A DNA stretch of 64,000 nucleotides from DASUPK01 sp963831605. Its GTDB lineage: Bacteria > Actinomycetota > Thermoleophilia > Solirubrobacterales > 70-9. The stretch spans positions 186,001 through 250,000 of the forward strand of contig CAWHQR010000005.1 of NCBI GenBank assembly GCA_963831605.1, in the 5' to 3' direction. The position numbers and the translations under genes are program-made. This document shows, piece after piece, positions 54,020 through 62,328 of this stretch. How positions within the stretch are numbered: the first letter of the stretch is position 1; the number at the start of each line of letters is the position of its first letter. The notes below the pieces were generated by a model. That model had not been told where the DNA came from. It worked only from the letters and a program-made list of their open reading frames with translations, and did no database searches.

Positions 54020-54025
54020 TACCCT
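54020..54025 (+). promoter_or_regulatory. Putative -10 element (TACCCT) of metF
   Basis: TACCCT lies 6 nt before the metF ATG at 54032, with no Shine-Dalgarno, in the 37-nt gap to the divergent gene. Confidence 0.45.
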
Positions 54026-54031
54026 TGCTGT

Positions 54032-54937
54032 ATGCGAATCGACGAAATGCTCTCCGCAAAGCGCCCGGTGTTCTCGGTCGAGTTCTTCCCGCCCAAGACG
54101 GATGAGGGCCGCCAGACGCTGTTCGAGACCGTGGAGGTGCTCGGAAGGCTCGACCCGCACTTCTTCTCCGTGACCTACGGAGCGGGCGGCGCCACCCGTG
54201 AGGGCACCCTCGACACCACCAGGGCGATTCGCGACCAATACGGCTCGGAGGCGATGGCCCACCTGAGCTGCGTCGGCGAGAGCGTCGAGAGCCTGCGCGA
54301 GATCATCGAGCGAATCGCGGGTGCCGGCATCGAGAACATCCTCGCCCTGCGCGGCGATCCGCCCCGCGGCCAAAAGGACTTCGAGCAGCCCGAGGGAGGC
54401 CTCAGCAGCGCCTCCGAGCTCGCGGCGCTGATCCACGAGACCCATCCCGAGATCGCAATCGGTGGGGCCTGCTTTCCCGAGGTCCATCCCGAGGCGGCGA
54501 ACCTCGAGGCGGATCTCGCCTATCTGAAGACCAAGGTCGACAACGGCGTCAGCTTCCTGATCACCCAGCTCTTCTTCGACAACCAGCTCTACTTCGACTT
54601 CGTCCCGGCCGCCCGGGCCGCGGGCATCGACGTGCCGATCATCCCGGGCATCATGCCGATGACCGGCTTCAAGCAGATCGCCAAGATCTCGGAGCTCTGC
54701 GAGGCGACGATTCCTGGACGACTCGCCTCGGCCATGGAGGGGCTGGGGGGCGACGAGCGGGCCGAATTCGAGCTCGGCGTCGCGTATGCGACTCAGCAGT
54801 GCTCCGACCTGCTCCGCCGTGGGGCTCCAGGGATTCATCTCTACGCGCTCAACCGCTCGCCGGCGACGCGGGCGATCCTCGGTGCGCTGCACGTAGCCCG
54901 GCCCTGGGAGGAGCCGGAGCCGGCCGGCGCCGCCTGA
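54032..54937 (+). CDS. metF: Methylenetetrahydrofolate reductase
   Basis: FAD enzyme reducing 5,10-methylene-THF to 5-methyl-THF for methionine synthesis. 301 residues, TIM barrel. RPVFSVEFFPPKTDEGRQTL (catalytic Glu), FFSVTYGAGGATREGTLDT, LALRGDPP (folate/flavin site), GGACFPEVHPEA, and LITQLFFDNQLYFDF are intact. ATG 54032 is selected because the family N-terminus begins there; the frame extends upstream to 54002. Confidence 0.95.
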   Translation: MRIDEMLSAKRPVFSVEFFPPKTDEGRQTLFETVEVLGRLDPHFFSVTYGAGGATREGTLDTTRAIRDQYGSEAMAHLSCVGESVESLREIIERIAGAGIENILALRGDPPRGQKDFEQPEGGLSSASELAALIHETHPEIAIGGACFPEVHPEAANLEADLAYLKTKVDNGVSFLITQLFFDNQLYFDFVPAARAAGIDVPIIPGIMPMTGFKQIAKISELCEATIPGRLASAMEGLGGDERAEFELGVAYATQQCSDLLRRGAPGIHLYALNRSPATRAILGALHVARPWEEPEPAGAA

Positions 54938-54946
54938 CGCCCGCCC

Positions 54947-54952
54947 TAGACT
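54947..54952 (+). promoter_or_regulatory. Putative -10 element (TAGACT) of the alpha/beta hydrolase gene
   Basis: TAGACT lies 10 nt before the ATG at 54963; no Shine-Dalgarno is present. Confidence 0.4.
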
Positions 54953-54962
54953 TTCCGCCGCA

Positions 54963-55817
54963 ATGTCCGAGTTCGAACACGACGGCCACACGATCTCCTA
55001 CGACGAGTACGGCGAGGGTGACCGGCCACTGATCCTGATCCATGGGCTGCTCCTGAGCAGGCGGATGTTCGAGCGCCTCGGCCCCGAGATGGCCGCGCGC
55101 GGCAACCGCGTGATCGCCGTCGACCTGCTCGGCCACGGCCGCTCGGATCGGCCGTCGCAGATGTCGAACTACTCCATGACGTTCTTCGCCCGCCAGGTGG
55201 AGGCCCTGATGGACCACCTGGGCATCGACCAGGCCGTGGTCGGCGGGACGTCGCTGGGCGCGAACACGACTCTCGAGCTCAACCACATGTCCCCCGAGCG
55301 GGTCAAGGCGATGATGATCGAGATGCCGGTGCTCGACAACGCCCTGCTTGCCGCGGCGGTGATCTTCACGCCGATCATGATCGGGTTGCGACTCGGCGAG
55401 CCGCTGCTGAGGCGGCTGGCCGCGGTGGTCCAGCGGATCCCACGGACCAACCCGCTGCTCGATATGGGCCTCGACGTCTGGCGTCAGGATCCGGCGCCCT
55501 CCTCGGCGATTCTCGAGGGGCTCTTCCTCGGGTCATCGGCGCCCCACCACCAGTTTCGGGTCGAGATGAAGCAGCCGACACTCGTGATCGGGCACCGCGC
55601 CGACCCGCTCCACCCCTTCTCGGATTCCGGGATGCTCGCCGAGGAGCTTCCGAACTCCCGGCTGATCGAGGCGAACTCGATCCTCGAGTGGAGGATCTCC
55701 CCGGACCGGCTCGATGCCGAGCTGGCCGGCTTCCTCGACGATGTCTGGGGCAAGCATCAGGCGACGTCCGCAGAGACCCCCGCCGAGGCCCCGGATGACG
55801 CGCTAAGCGAGGCTTGA
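54963..55817 (+). CDS. Alpha/beta hydrolase
   Basis: 284 residues. Canonical fold: LILIHGLLLSRRMFERLGPEMAARGNRVIAVDLLGHGRSDRP, nucleophile elbow GGTSLGANTT with Ser, and a cap region (about 125-185). The acid is probably in GHRADPLHPF, and the usual final His is not obvious because the C-terminal strand reads ANSILEWRISPDRL; this may be a divergent or non-catalytic member. Substrate unknown. Confidence 0.85.
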   Translation: MSEFEHDGHTISYDEYGEGDRPLILIHGLLLSRRMFERLGPEMAARGNRVIAVDLLGHGRSDRPSQMSNYSMTFFARQVEALMDHLGIDQAVVGGTSLGANTTLELNHMSPERVKAMMIEMPVLDNALLAAAVIFTPIMIGLRLGEPLLRRLAAVVQRIPRTNPLLDMGLDVWRQDPAPSSAILEGLFLGSSAPHHQFRVEMKQPTLVIGHRADPLHPFSDSGMLAEELPNSRLIEANSILEWRISPDRLDAELAGFLDDVWGKHQATSAETPAEAPDDALSEA

Positions 55818-55846
55818 GCGGCCTCCGCTAGCCTCTCCGCCTTCCG

Positions 55847-56623
55847 ATGGCCAGCCGCAAGGAAGAGAAGGAGCGACTCCGTGCGCAGAGGCTCGCCGCC
55901 GAGCGAGCGTCGAAGTCCGGCGGGCGCACCCGCCTGATCGCCGGCTATGTGGTGGCCGGGATCCTCACCGTGGCCGTGATCGCCGGCCTGGTCGCGGTGA
56001 TCTCGAGCGGTGGCAGCGGCGGTGGAGGCACCGACGCATGCTCGGAGGCGCACATCAAGAACTCCGGCGGAAGCACGAGGGGCCTCGAACCGGACTGCCG
56101 GACCGGGACCCCGCCGCCGCCGATCCAGGTCGCCGACCTGAGGATCTCAGCCCAGAAGGCGGGCTGCGAGTTGAAGCTCAACCTGCCCGACGAGGGAAAC
56201 ACCCACGTGCCGAACTCGACTCCGGTCAAGTACGGCACCGTTCCGCCCACCTCGGGCAATCACAATCCCGTGCCAATCGACGACGGGGCCTACAAGACCG
56301 CGGTGAGCAGCAATCCGCAGACTCCCGGAATGAACATCCGCGACATGGTGCACGCGATGGAGCACGGGCGAATCGAGATCCACTACAAGCCGAGTCTGCC
56401 CGAGAACGAGCAACTCGCATTGAAGGGCGTCTTCGACGCGGACCCGGATGGGATGCTGCTCTTCCCCGACGCGGGGATGCCCTACGACGTCGCCGTCACC
56501 GCCTGGACCAACGAGGTTGTCTGCCCGCACTACAACGAGGGCGTCCTCGACGTGATCCGGAACTTCCGGGACACCTACCGCGGCAACGGTCCCGAGCAGG
56601 CCATCCCGATCGTCCTGCCATAG
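55847..56623 (+). CDS. DUF3105 membrane-anchored protein
   Basis: 258 residues. A basic cytoplasmic N-terminus and one span (about 29-52) lead to an extracytoplasmic DUF3105 domain: AGCELKLNLPDEGNTHVP, KYGTVPPTSGNHNPVPIDDGAY, MVHAMEHGRIEIHYKP, and VVCPHYNEGVLDVIRNFRD. His/Cys residues in SGNHNP, HAMEHG and CPHY could form a metal site, but this is inference. DUF3105 is common in Actinobacteria and its role is unknown. TAGCCT lies 12 nt before the ATG. Confidence 0.88.
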   Translation: MASRKEEKERLRAQRLAAERASKSGGRTRLIAGYVVAGILTVAVIAGLVAVISSGGSGGGGTDACSEAHIKNSGGSTRGLEPDCRTGTPPPPIQVADLRISAQKAGCELKLNLPDEGNTHVPNSTPVKYGTVPPTSGNHNPVPIDDGAYKTAVSSNPQTPGMNIRDMVHAMEHGRIEIHYKPSLPENEQLALKGVFDADPDGMLLFPDAGMPYDVAVTAWTNEVVCPHYNEGVLDVIRNFRDTYRGNGPEQAIPIVLP

Positions 56624-56664
56624 ATCCCGCATCCCGCGCGTCCCGCCCGGGTTAGAAGTAGGGC

Positions 56665-57861
56665 ATGCGCAGGAACGTCCTGGTCGGAGTCACGCTCTTG
56701 CTGATCACGGCGCTCGCCTGGGTGGCGGCGCCCGCGCTGTCCCTGCGGCCGTACATCTCCGGGGCCGTCGACTTCGAACGGGCGATTCCCGTCGCCAAGA
56801 GGATGGCTCCCGGCGCGATCGCGTCGGCGCGGTCCGCGCGTCCGCGGGAGCGAACGCCGCGCTGGATCTCGCCTCCGATCGAGGCGCCGCACCACTTCGA
56901 CCTCGTCGGGGTGGCGCGAGAGATGCGAACGGTCCAGATCCGGGTTCGCGACGACGGCGGTCAGTGGAGCGGCTGGGTCGATCAGGAGGACGGGACCCCC
57001 ATCTACGTGGGCGGAGCCGACGTGGCCCAGGTGCGCGCTCCGTTCCGGCCGCGAGGGCGCCTGCACTTCGTCAACGTCTCGGGTACCGCCGGCAGCTTCG
57101 CCGATCGTCTCGTCAACTCAGCGCGACACGCGATCAACGCCGCCGTCATCTCAGTCGCCTCGACGCCGGTCGCGCAGGCGCTCAAGATCTCCCCGAAGCC
57201 GCCGATCGTGAGCCGCGCCGCATGGGGCGCCGACCTCGCCAGCGGCGGCTGCCATCCGCGCGGCCCCGCCGAGTACGGCTCGGTGAATGCGGCCGTCATC
57301 CACCACACGGTCAACGCAAACGACTACACGCCCGAGGAGGCGCCGGCGATCGTGCTCGGCATCTGCCGCTTCCACGTCTTCGGCAATGGCTGGAACGACA
57401 TCGGGTACAACGCGCTGGTCGACCGCTTCGGCACCCTGTACGAGGGCCGCGCCGGCGGCCTGAAGCGGCCCGTGGTCGGAGCGCAGGCGCAGGGCTTCAA
57501 CGCGCAGACCACCTCGATCGCGTCGATCGGTGACCACACCAGCGAGGCGCCCACGCCGCAGGCTCAGCGCTCGATCATCCAGTTCCTCGCCTGGAAGATG
57601 GCCGTGGACCACGCCACCCCGGCGAGCGGCACTGTGCAGCTGACCTCCGCGGGAGGCCCCGAGAGCCGTTACCCGGCCGGGAGAGTCGTGACCGTGCCGC
57701 GAATCGTCGGCCACATCACGCTCGGCCTGACCGCCTGCCCCGGCGGAGCGATGATCCCCCTGATCCCCCAGATCCAGGCAGCGGTGCAGAAGCGGATCAA
57801 GCATTTTGCGAAGGGGCGGAAGAAGAAGCGCCACCACAACAGCGGTGGCACCCGCGCCTAG
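56665..57861 (+). CDS. Secreted N-acetylmuramoyl-L-alanine amidase (PGRP type)
   Basis: 398 residues with a signal peptide or anchor (1-26). A beta-rich N-terminal region (about 60-130) is followed by an Amidase_2/PGRP domain (about 175-375): SRAAWGAD, the zinc ligand His in AVIHHTVNANDYTPEE, GWNDIGYNALVDRFGTLYEGRAGG, and the final zinc-ligand region GHITLGLTACPGG. The essential His/His/Cys ligands are present. It cleaves the bond between MurNAc and L-Ala in the wall. The tail is Lys/His-rich. Its 3' end shares CTAG with the convergent gene. Confidence 0.92.
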   Translation: MRRNVLVGVTLLLITALAWVAAPALSLRPYISGAVDFERAIPVAKRMAPGAIASARSARPRERTPRWISPPIEAPHHFDLVGVAREMRTVQIRVRDDGGQWSGWVDQEDGTPIYVGGADVAQVRAPFRPRGRLHFVNVSGTAGSFADRLVNSARHAINAAVISVASTPVAQALKISPKPPIVSRAAWGADLASGGCHPRGPAEYGSVNAAVIHHTVNANDYTPEEAPAIVLGICRFHVFGNGWNDIGYNALVDRFGTLYEGRAGGLKRPVVGAQAQGFNAQTTSIASIGDHTSEAPTPQAQRSIIQFLAWKMAVDHATPASGTVQLTSAGGPESRYPAGRVVTVPRIVGHITLGLTACPGGAMIPLIPQIQAAVQKRIKHFAKGRKKKRHHNSGGTRA

Positions 57862-58787
57862 GCGCGATACGCGGGGAAGAAGCCCTCGGGCGCCGGCCCG
57901 GACCTCGCCACGAGCTCCTCGTAGGCAACGAGGTCACCCACCAGCTCATGCGTCCGGAATGGCTCCTCCGCGCTGGCGAAGCCACGCTTGAAGTCCTCGA
58001 GCGAATCGCCGGGACTGAGCCCTCCGCCGAGATTGACCGGGACGCCCAGCTCGCTCCCGAGCTTGATCATCGCCGCAAACAGGTTCTTCATCGGCGAGTC
58101 GCCGAGCGCATCGTCCGCCGTGCCCCCGAGGTAGTAGTGCAGGTAGCGATCGCTGAGAACGGCGAATGCGCCGGCGAGACGGCGCCCCTCTCGCTCGGCG
58201 AGCAGAAGCCAGCAGCCGCCGCCCTTGAGCAGGGTCTCGAAGTAGGGGAGGGGGTAGAGATATCGCTCGGCGGCCCCGGTGCGGGCCATCGTCTCGTCGT
58301 ACGCGTACTTGAACGCCGTCAGCGCGGCGGCATCCTCGGGGCCGGTCGCGAAGCGAACCTCCCAGCCGCGCCTCTCGTTGCGCCTGATCTGCTCCCGAAG
58401 CCGTTTCCGAATCCCGGCGTCGCCCTCTGCGATCTGCACGACGTTGCGGACGGTCCCGCCGGCGAAGCTGCGGCTCTCGCCGATCCGGTCGCGAACGAAG
58501 ACGCTGACCAGCCCGGTCTCGGACCAATCGATCTGTTGCGGGTCGAGGGCCTCGGACCCGGGAGCTTGCGGATCAAGCAGATGGGCGCCGGGGTATCCGT
58601 AGGGAGAGATCGCGTCGACACGACCCACATCCTCAATCTCGCGAACGATGACGGGTAGACGCATCACGTCCCCGATCGCCAGCGTGTGTGTGACCCCCTC
58701 GGCGGCGAAGAACTCCGCCGAGCGGAAGAACTCCGTGTCCGACGCCTCGAGGCCGAGGTCCTCGATCAGGCGGGCCGTGTGGCTCAC
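57858..58787 (-). CDS. FemAB/GNAT-fold acyltransferase
   Basis: 309 residues from GTG. A FemAB-like second half (RKRLREQIRRNERRGWEVRFATGPEDAAALTAFKYAYDETMARTGA, GGCWLLLAEREGRRLAGAFAVL, YLGGTADDAL, NLGGGLSPGDSLEDFKRGFA) is typical of the aminoacyl/acyltransferases placed in polysaccharide or wall loci. The GTG at 58787 overlaps the GNAT stop (GTGA). The longer frame to 59141 only crosses the GNAT gene. It probably decorates the surface glycan; acyl donor unknown. Confidence 0.8.
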   Translation of the reverse strand: MSHTARLIEDLGLEASDTEFFRSAEFFAAEGVTHTLAIGDVMRLPVIVREIEDVGRVDAISPYGYPGAHLLDPQAPGSEALDPQQIDWSETGLVSVFVRDRIGESRSFAGGTVRNVVQIAEGDAGIRKRLREQIRRNERRGWEVRFATGPEDAAALTAFKYAYDETMARTGAAERYLYPLPYFETLLKGGGCWLLLAEREGRRLAGAFAVLSDRYLHYYLGGTADDALGDSPMKNLFAAMIKLGSELGVPVNLGGGLSPGDSLEDFKRGFASAEEPFRTHELVGDLVAYEELVARSGPAPEGFFPAYRA

Positions 58788-59332
58788 TCTTCGGGCGGCT
58801 CGGGCAGATCCTCGAGAAAGCCACCCCAGAGCTCCACGTCGATCAGCTCGTCGCCGTGCCGGACCTGGTTGCGCAGGAGGCCCTCCTGCTTCCAGCCGTT
58901 GTAGATGACCGCCTTCTTGGCGGCCTCGTTGGTCGCGGGGATCCGCCCGTAGACCTTGTGGGCCCCGAACTCCTCGAAGGCCTTCAGGTTCGTGAGCCGC
59001 TCGGCCTCGCGGCCGACTCCGCGGCCGCGCACCCGCTCGTCGCCCATGATCGCGCCGAGCTCCGGCGCTGTCTGGCGGTTGAGGCCGTAGAGGGCCGTGA
59101 ATCCGACCGCGCCCTCGATTCCCTCGACCTCGACGGCCCATTTGCGGTCCTCCGCGTTCGGGTCGGCCGCCTGGTCGATCGCGTGCTGCACCCAGCGCTC
59201 GGCGTCCTCCTCGGTGAACTCCCCATCCCGATGCTCGAGCAGGTTCGCCGTGGCGGCGGGGGAGTTGAACCAGCGCTCAACGGCGGCCGCGTCCTCGGGA
59301 CGGAAGTCCCTCAGCGAGATGCCGCGGGCCAT
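58784..59332 (-). CDS. GNAT family N-acetyltransferase
   Basis: 182 residues of RimJ/RimL-like GNAT fold: ISLRDFRPEDAAAVERWFNSPAATANLLEH, the acetyl-CoA loop VRGRGVGREAERLTNLKAFEEFGAHKVYGRIPATNEAAKKAVIYNGWKQEG. Such enzymes in sugar loci acetylate amino sugars, but protein targets are also possible. It overlaps both neighbours by 1-4 nt, so it is in the same operon as the sugar transferase and FemAB-like gene. Confidence 0.88.
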   Translation of the reverse strand: MARGISLRDFRPEDAAAVERWFNSPAATANLLEHRDGEFTEEDAERWVQHAIDQAADPNAEDRKWAVEVEGIEGAVGFTALYGLNRQTAPELGAIMGDERVRGRGVGREAERLTNLKAFEEFGAHKVYGRIPATNEAAKKAVIYNGWKQEGLLRNQVRHGDELIDVELWGGFLEDLPEPPEE

Positions 59333-60051
59333 CAGCGCTCCCCGGCCTGCTCGCGTTCGGCGGCCTTTCGCAGCGGGGAGTCAGGTGCAGCGCCGGCGTA
59401 TTTGTCGGCGGCCACGTTCCCGGCGCCTCCCAGCAGCGCACCCGGGGTACGGGCGAGGATCTTCAGGTCCAGCCCCAGGGAGCGATGCTCGACGTACCAG
59501 ACGTCCAGCTCGATCCGTTCCTCCCACGGGATGCCGGCCCGACCGTGAATCTGAGCCCAGCCGGTGACGCCGGGGCGCAGATCGAGACGGCGCAGCTGAC
59601 GCGGTGTGTAGAGCTCGACCTGGGCGGGCAGCGTCGCGCGTGGCCCGACGATCCGCATGTCGCCGCGGAGCACGTTGAAGAGGTTCGGAAGCTCGTCGAG
59701 CGCAAACCGGCGCATCAACCTGCCCACCCCCGTCACGCGCGGGTCCTCGGCGATCACGGCTGTGCCGACGCCGACCGGATCGGCGCCCTGCCGCATGGTC
59801 CGCAGCTTGAACATCTCAAAGATCACGCCGTCGCGACCAACGCGGCGCTGCCGGTAGATCACCGGCCCGCGCGAGCTGAGCTTGATCGCAATCGCGGCGG
59901 CAAGCAGGACCGGTGAGAGGAGGATCAGCGAGAAGACCGCGGTCGCCAGGTCGGCCCAGCGAGGCAGTCCCTGGCTCGGTCGGATAGCGGGCGGCGGAAC
60001 ATCCAGCCGCTGCTGCGCGGCGTCGGGCACCGGGCCGTTCGAGCCGCTCAT
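59332..60051 (-). CDS. Undecaprenyl-phosphate sugar transferase (priming, bacterial sugar transferase family)
   Basis: Transfers a sugar-1-phosphate to the lipid carrier to start polysaccharide assembly. 239 residues. One N-terminal hydrophobic segment (about 34-54), basic FRxVYRQRRVGRDG-type region (VIYRQRRVGRDGVIFEMFKLRTM), DELPNLFNVLRGDMRIVGPR, and PGVTGWAQIHGRAG...DVWYVEHRSLGLDLKIL match the catalytic core of WcaJ/PglC-like enzymes. ATG 60051 overlaps the GT2 stop (ATGA); the upstream extension to 60408 is a shadow of that gene. Confidence 0.92.
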   Translation of the reverse strand: MSGSNGPVPDAAQQRLDVPPPAIRPSQGLPRWADLATAVFSLILLSPVLLAAAIAIKLSSRGPVIYRQRRVGRDGVIFEMFKLRTMRQGADPVGVGTAVIAEDPRVTGVGRLMRRFALDELPNLFNVLRGDMRIVGPRATLPAQVELYTPRQLRRLDLRPGVTGWAQIHGRAGIPWEERIELDVWYVEHRSLGLDLKILARTPGALLGGAGNVAADKYAGAAPDSPLRKAAEREQAGER

Positions 60052-61178
60052 CGGGTGCCCTCGACCTTCTCCCAGCCGATCGGCACGGAACCCGCGCGGA
60101 GGCGGTCCCAGAGTCCCACTGCAATCGACGCGGTCACGGTGACGTAGTAGTAGGCGATCCGGAAGGGCAGCGCGGGTATGAAGCGCCCGAGCAGCGCTCC
60201 CAGCAGAAGCGCGAGCTGCAGGGCCATCGTGACCACGTAGAGCGGGCCCTGGCCGAGCAGCGCGATGTTGACCCCGAAGGCGATCACGTGCAGCCAGGGC
60301 GTCAGGTAGCGCAGCAGGCGATGCGAGTAGATCTCGAGGGCGTAGCCGGGGCCATAGCCGCGCGGATCGAGCATGCCCCATTTGAGCATCACGTCCCAGA
60401 GCCCCCACATCATGCGGCGCTTGCGGCGGAACTCGCCCTCGACGGTCGGTGCCATCTTCTCCTCCGCCACCGCGGCCGGCTCGTACACCGCCCGCCAGCC
60501 GCGCTTGGTGAGCTCGAACGGAAAGCCGATGTCCTGCCCGCGGCTCGGGTCCAGCTCGATGTAGGCCTCCCGGCGGACGGCGTAGATCGCGCCGTTCCCC
60601 GCGGTGATGCCCGCCAGCCGCGTCTCCATCGAGCGCACGGCCATCTCGTAGCGCCAGTAGATCCCCTCCTGGTTGCCGCCCTCCCCGCCCGAGAAGCGGA
60701 CCTGGCCACAGGCATATCCGACGCGCTCGTCGGCGAAGCGGGCGACGAGCCGTCGCAGGGCGTCGGGGCGCCAGTAGCTGTTCGCGTCGGAGAAGGCGAG
60801 GATCCCGCCGTTCGCGTCCTCGACGGCCCGATTGAGAGCGGCGACCTTGCCCCCGCGGGGCAGCTCCAGCACCCTGTCGGCTCCCGCGGCCCGCGCCAGC
60901 TCGGCCGTCCGGTCGGAGGAGCCGTCCGAGGCCACCACGATCTCGAGCCGGTCGGCCGGGTAGTCAAGCTCGCGCGCGTTGGCGATCTTGCGCTCGATCA
61001 CCTCCTGCTCGTCGTAGGCGGGGACGATCAGCGTGACGGCGGGCAGCACGCCATCGAGCTCGGAGGAAGGCTGATCCTCACCGAAGGCCCGCGCCAGGAC
61101 CCAGAGCAGCAGGGGATACCCCAGGTGGGCGTAGAGGATCAGGCCGGCGGCGGCCCAGAAGACGATCTCGAGCACCAT
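60048..61178 (-). CDS. Membrane glycosyltransferase family 2
   Basis: 376 residues. N-terminal span (about 5-27), catalytic GT-A domain (about 45-260) with VTLIVPAYDEQEVIERKIAN, VVASDGSSDRT, the metal-binding-like FSDANS, and GQDIGFPFELTKRGWRAVYEP followed by a basic KRRMMWGLWD, and three C-terminal spans (about 300-365). The topology matches processive synthases (hyaluronan/cellulose-type) or membrane GT2 enzymes of exopolysaccharide loci. Confidence 0.9.
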   Translation of the reverse strand: MVLEIVFWAAAGLILYAHLGYPLLLWVLARAFGEDQPSSELDGVLPAVTLIVPAYDEQEVIERKIANARELDYPADRLEIVVASDGSSDRTAELARAAGADRVLELPRGGKVAALNRAVEDANGGILAFSDANSYWRPDALRRLVARFADERVGYACGQVRFSGGEGGNQEGIYWRYEMAVRSMETRLAGITAGNGAIYAVRREAYIELDPSRGQDIGFPFELTKRGWRAVYEPAAVAEEKMAPTVEGEFRRKRRMMWGLWDVMLKWGMLDPRGYGPGYALEIYSHRLLRYLTPWLHVIAFGVNIALLGQGPLYVVTMALQLALLLGALLGRFIPALPFRIAYYYVTVTASIAVGLWDRLRAGSVPIGWEKVEGTR

Positions 61179-61204
61179 GAGCGGGGATTATCGGCGGTTG
61201 ACGG

Positions 61205-62311
61205 TCACCGCAGCAGGTCGCGGTAGAGCTCGGCCGTCGACTCCCCGATCCTGTCCCACGAGGAGACGTTCGCCGCCTCGCGCTCGGCGCCGGCCGCCAG
61301 TGCAGCGGCGGTGTCGCGGTCGGCGATCAGCTCCTCGATTGCGTCGGCGAGGGCCTCGGGATCTTCCGGCGGCACGAGTCGCGCGGCGCCCCGCTCGGCG
61401 ATCTCGGAGAAGCCGCCCACCGCACTCAGGATGAGCGGTCGTGCGAAGGCGAGGGCCGTGTAGAGCACCCCTGACTGCTCGATGTTCCGGTAGGGCAGCA
61501 CGACGAGGTCGGCGCGGCGCATGAAGGCCGGGATCTGGGCATCGGGGATGAAGCGGTCGATGAACCGGACGCGGCCGGGCGCCCGGTCGGCCAGCGCGTG
61601 CAGTTCGTCCATCGGCATCCTCGGCATGCCGACGATCCAGAGCTCGGCTCCTCGGATCCGAGCGAAGGCCCGCAGGAGGACGTCCGTCCCCTTGTACGGG
61701 CGGATCAGGCCGAAGGCGAGGATCACCGGGGCATCGACCGCACGAAGCTCCTCGGGCAGCGGCTGCTCGTCGGCCTGGCGGGTCAGATAGTCGAAGGCGC
61801 CGTGCGGGATCACGCGAACCCGGTCGGCCGGGACACCGAAGTCGGACCGCAGGCGCCCGGCACCGTGCTCGGAGTGCACGACGACCGCGTCCATCTTCGC
61901 GAGGAGCTTCCGGAGCGCACGCCCGACGCGTGAATCGGTCTCCGGAAGGCGCCAGTGCATCGTGTAGATCCGCGGCCGCTTCGAGGGGAGCAGGTGACGG
62001 TCGAGGGCGGGGATCGGCAGCCACTGATAGTGGACGAGGTCTGCCTCCTCGGCGACCCGCCTGTAGCGCAGCATGTCCGGGACGTGCTCGACGGCGCGCA
62101 GCAGGCGGCGGCGCCTGGGCCCGATCCCGGCACGTGAGCCGCGCCGGTAGAAGAACTCGTTGACCTCGTATCCCTGCTCCACGGGCACCGGGCCGTACGG
62201 GAACCGAGCGGTGAGGAGCTCCACCTCCACTCCGGCACGGGCGAGCGCGCCCGAGAGGGCGTGGTCGTACGGTGGCGTGTAGGCCGCCGGATCGACGATT
62301 TGAACGCGCAT
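61205..62311 (-). CDS. Glycosyltransferase family 4-like protein
   Basis: 368 residues with two Rossmann halves. VHYQWLPIPALDRHL in the N-half; IPHGAFDYL, ILAFGLIRPYKGTDVLLRAF, and the nucleotide-sugar region RADLVVLPYRNIEQSGVLYTALAFARPLILSAVGGFSEI with the E...GSGV-like turn in the C-half. On the minus strand GACAAT (62320-62325) lies 8 nt before the ATG. Only 17 nt separate it from the divergent GT2 start. Confidence 0.9.
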   Translation of the reverse strand: MRVQIVDPAAYTPPYDHALSGALARAGVEVELLTARFPYGPVPVEQGYEVNEFFYRRGSRAGIGPRRRRLLRAVEHVPDMLRYRRVAEEADLVHYQWLPIPALDRHLLPSKRPRIYTMHWRLPETDSRVGRALRKLLAKMDAVVVHSEHGAGRLRSDFGVPADRVRVIPHGAFDYLTRQADEQPLPEELRAVDAPVILAFGLIRPYKGTDVLLRAFARIRGAELWIVGMPRMPMDELHALADRAPGRVRFIDRFIPDAQIPAFMRRADLVVLPYRNIEQSGVLYTALAFARPLILSAVGGFSEIAERGAARLVPPEDPEALADAIEELIADRDTAAALAAGAEREAANVSSWDRIGESTAELYRDLLR

Positions 62312-62319
62312 GGGCGAGC

Positions 62320-62325
62320 ATTGTC
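62320..62325 (-). promoter_or_regulatory. -10 element (GACAAT) between divergent glycosyltransferase genes
   Basis: GACAAT on the minus strand lies 8 nt before the ATG at 62311. Its complement forms CATTGT (62319-62324) on the plus strand 4 nt before GTG 62329, so one near-symmetric site could serve both genes across a 17-nt gap. Confidence 0.4.
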
Positions 62326-62328
62326 GCC

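Noticed and set aside
54002..54031. SAM or other riboswitch upstream of metF
   Set aside because: Only 37 nt separate it from the divergent gene, and TACCCT lies 6 nt before the start; no room for an aptamer.
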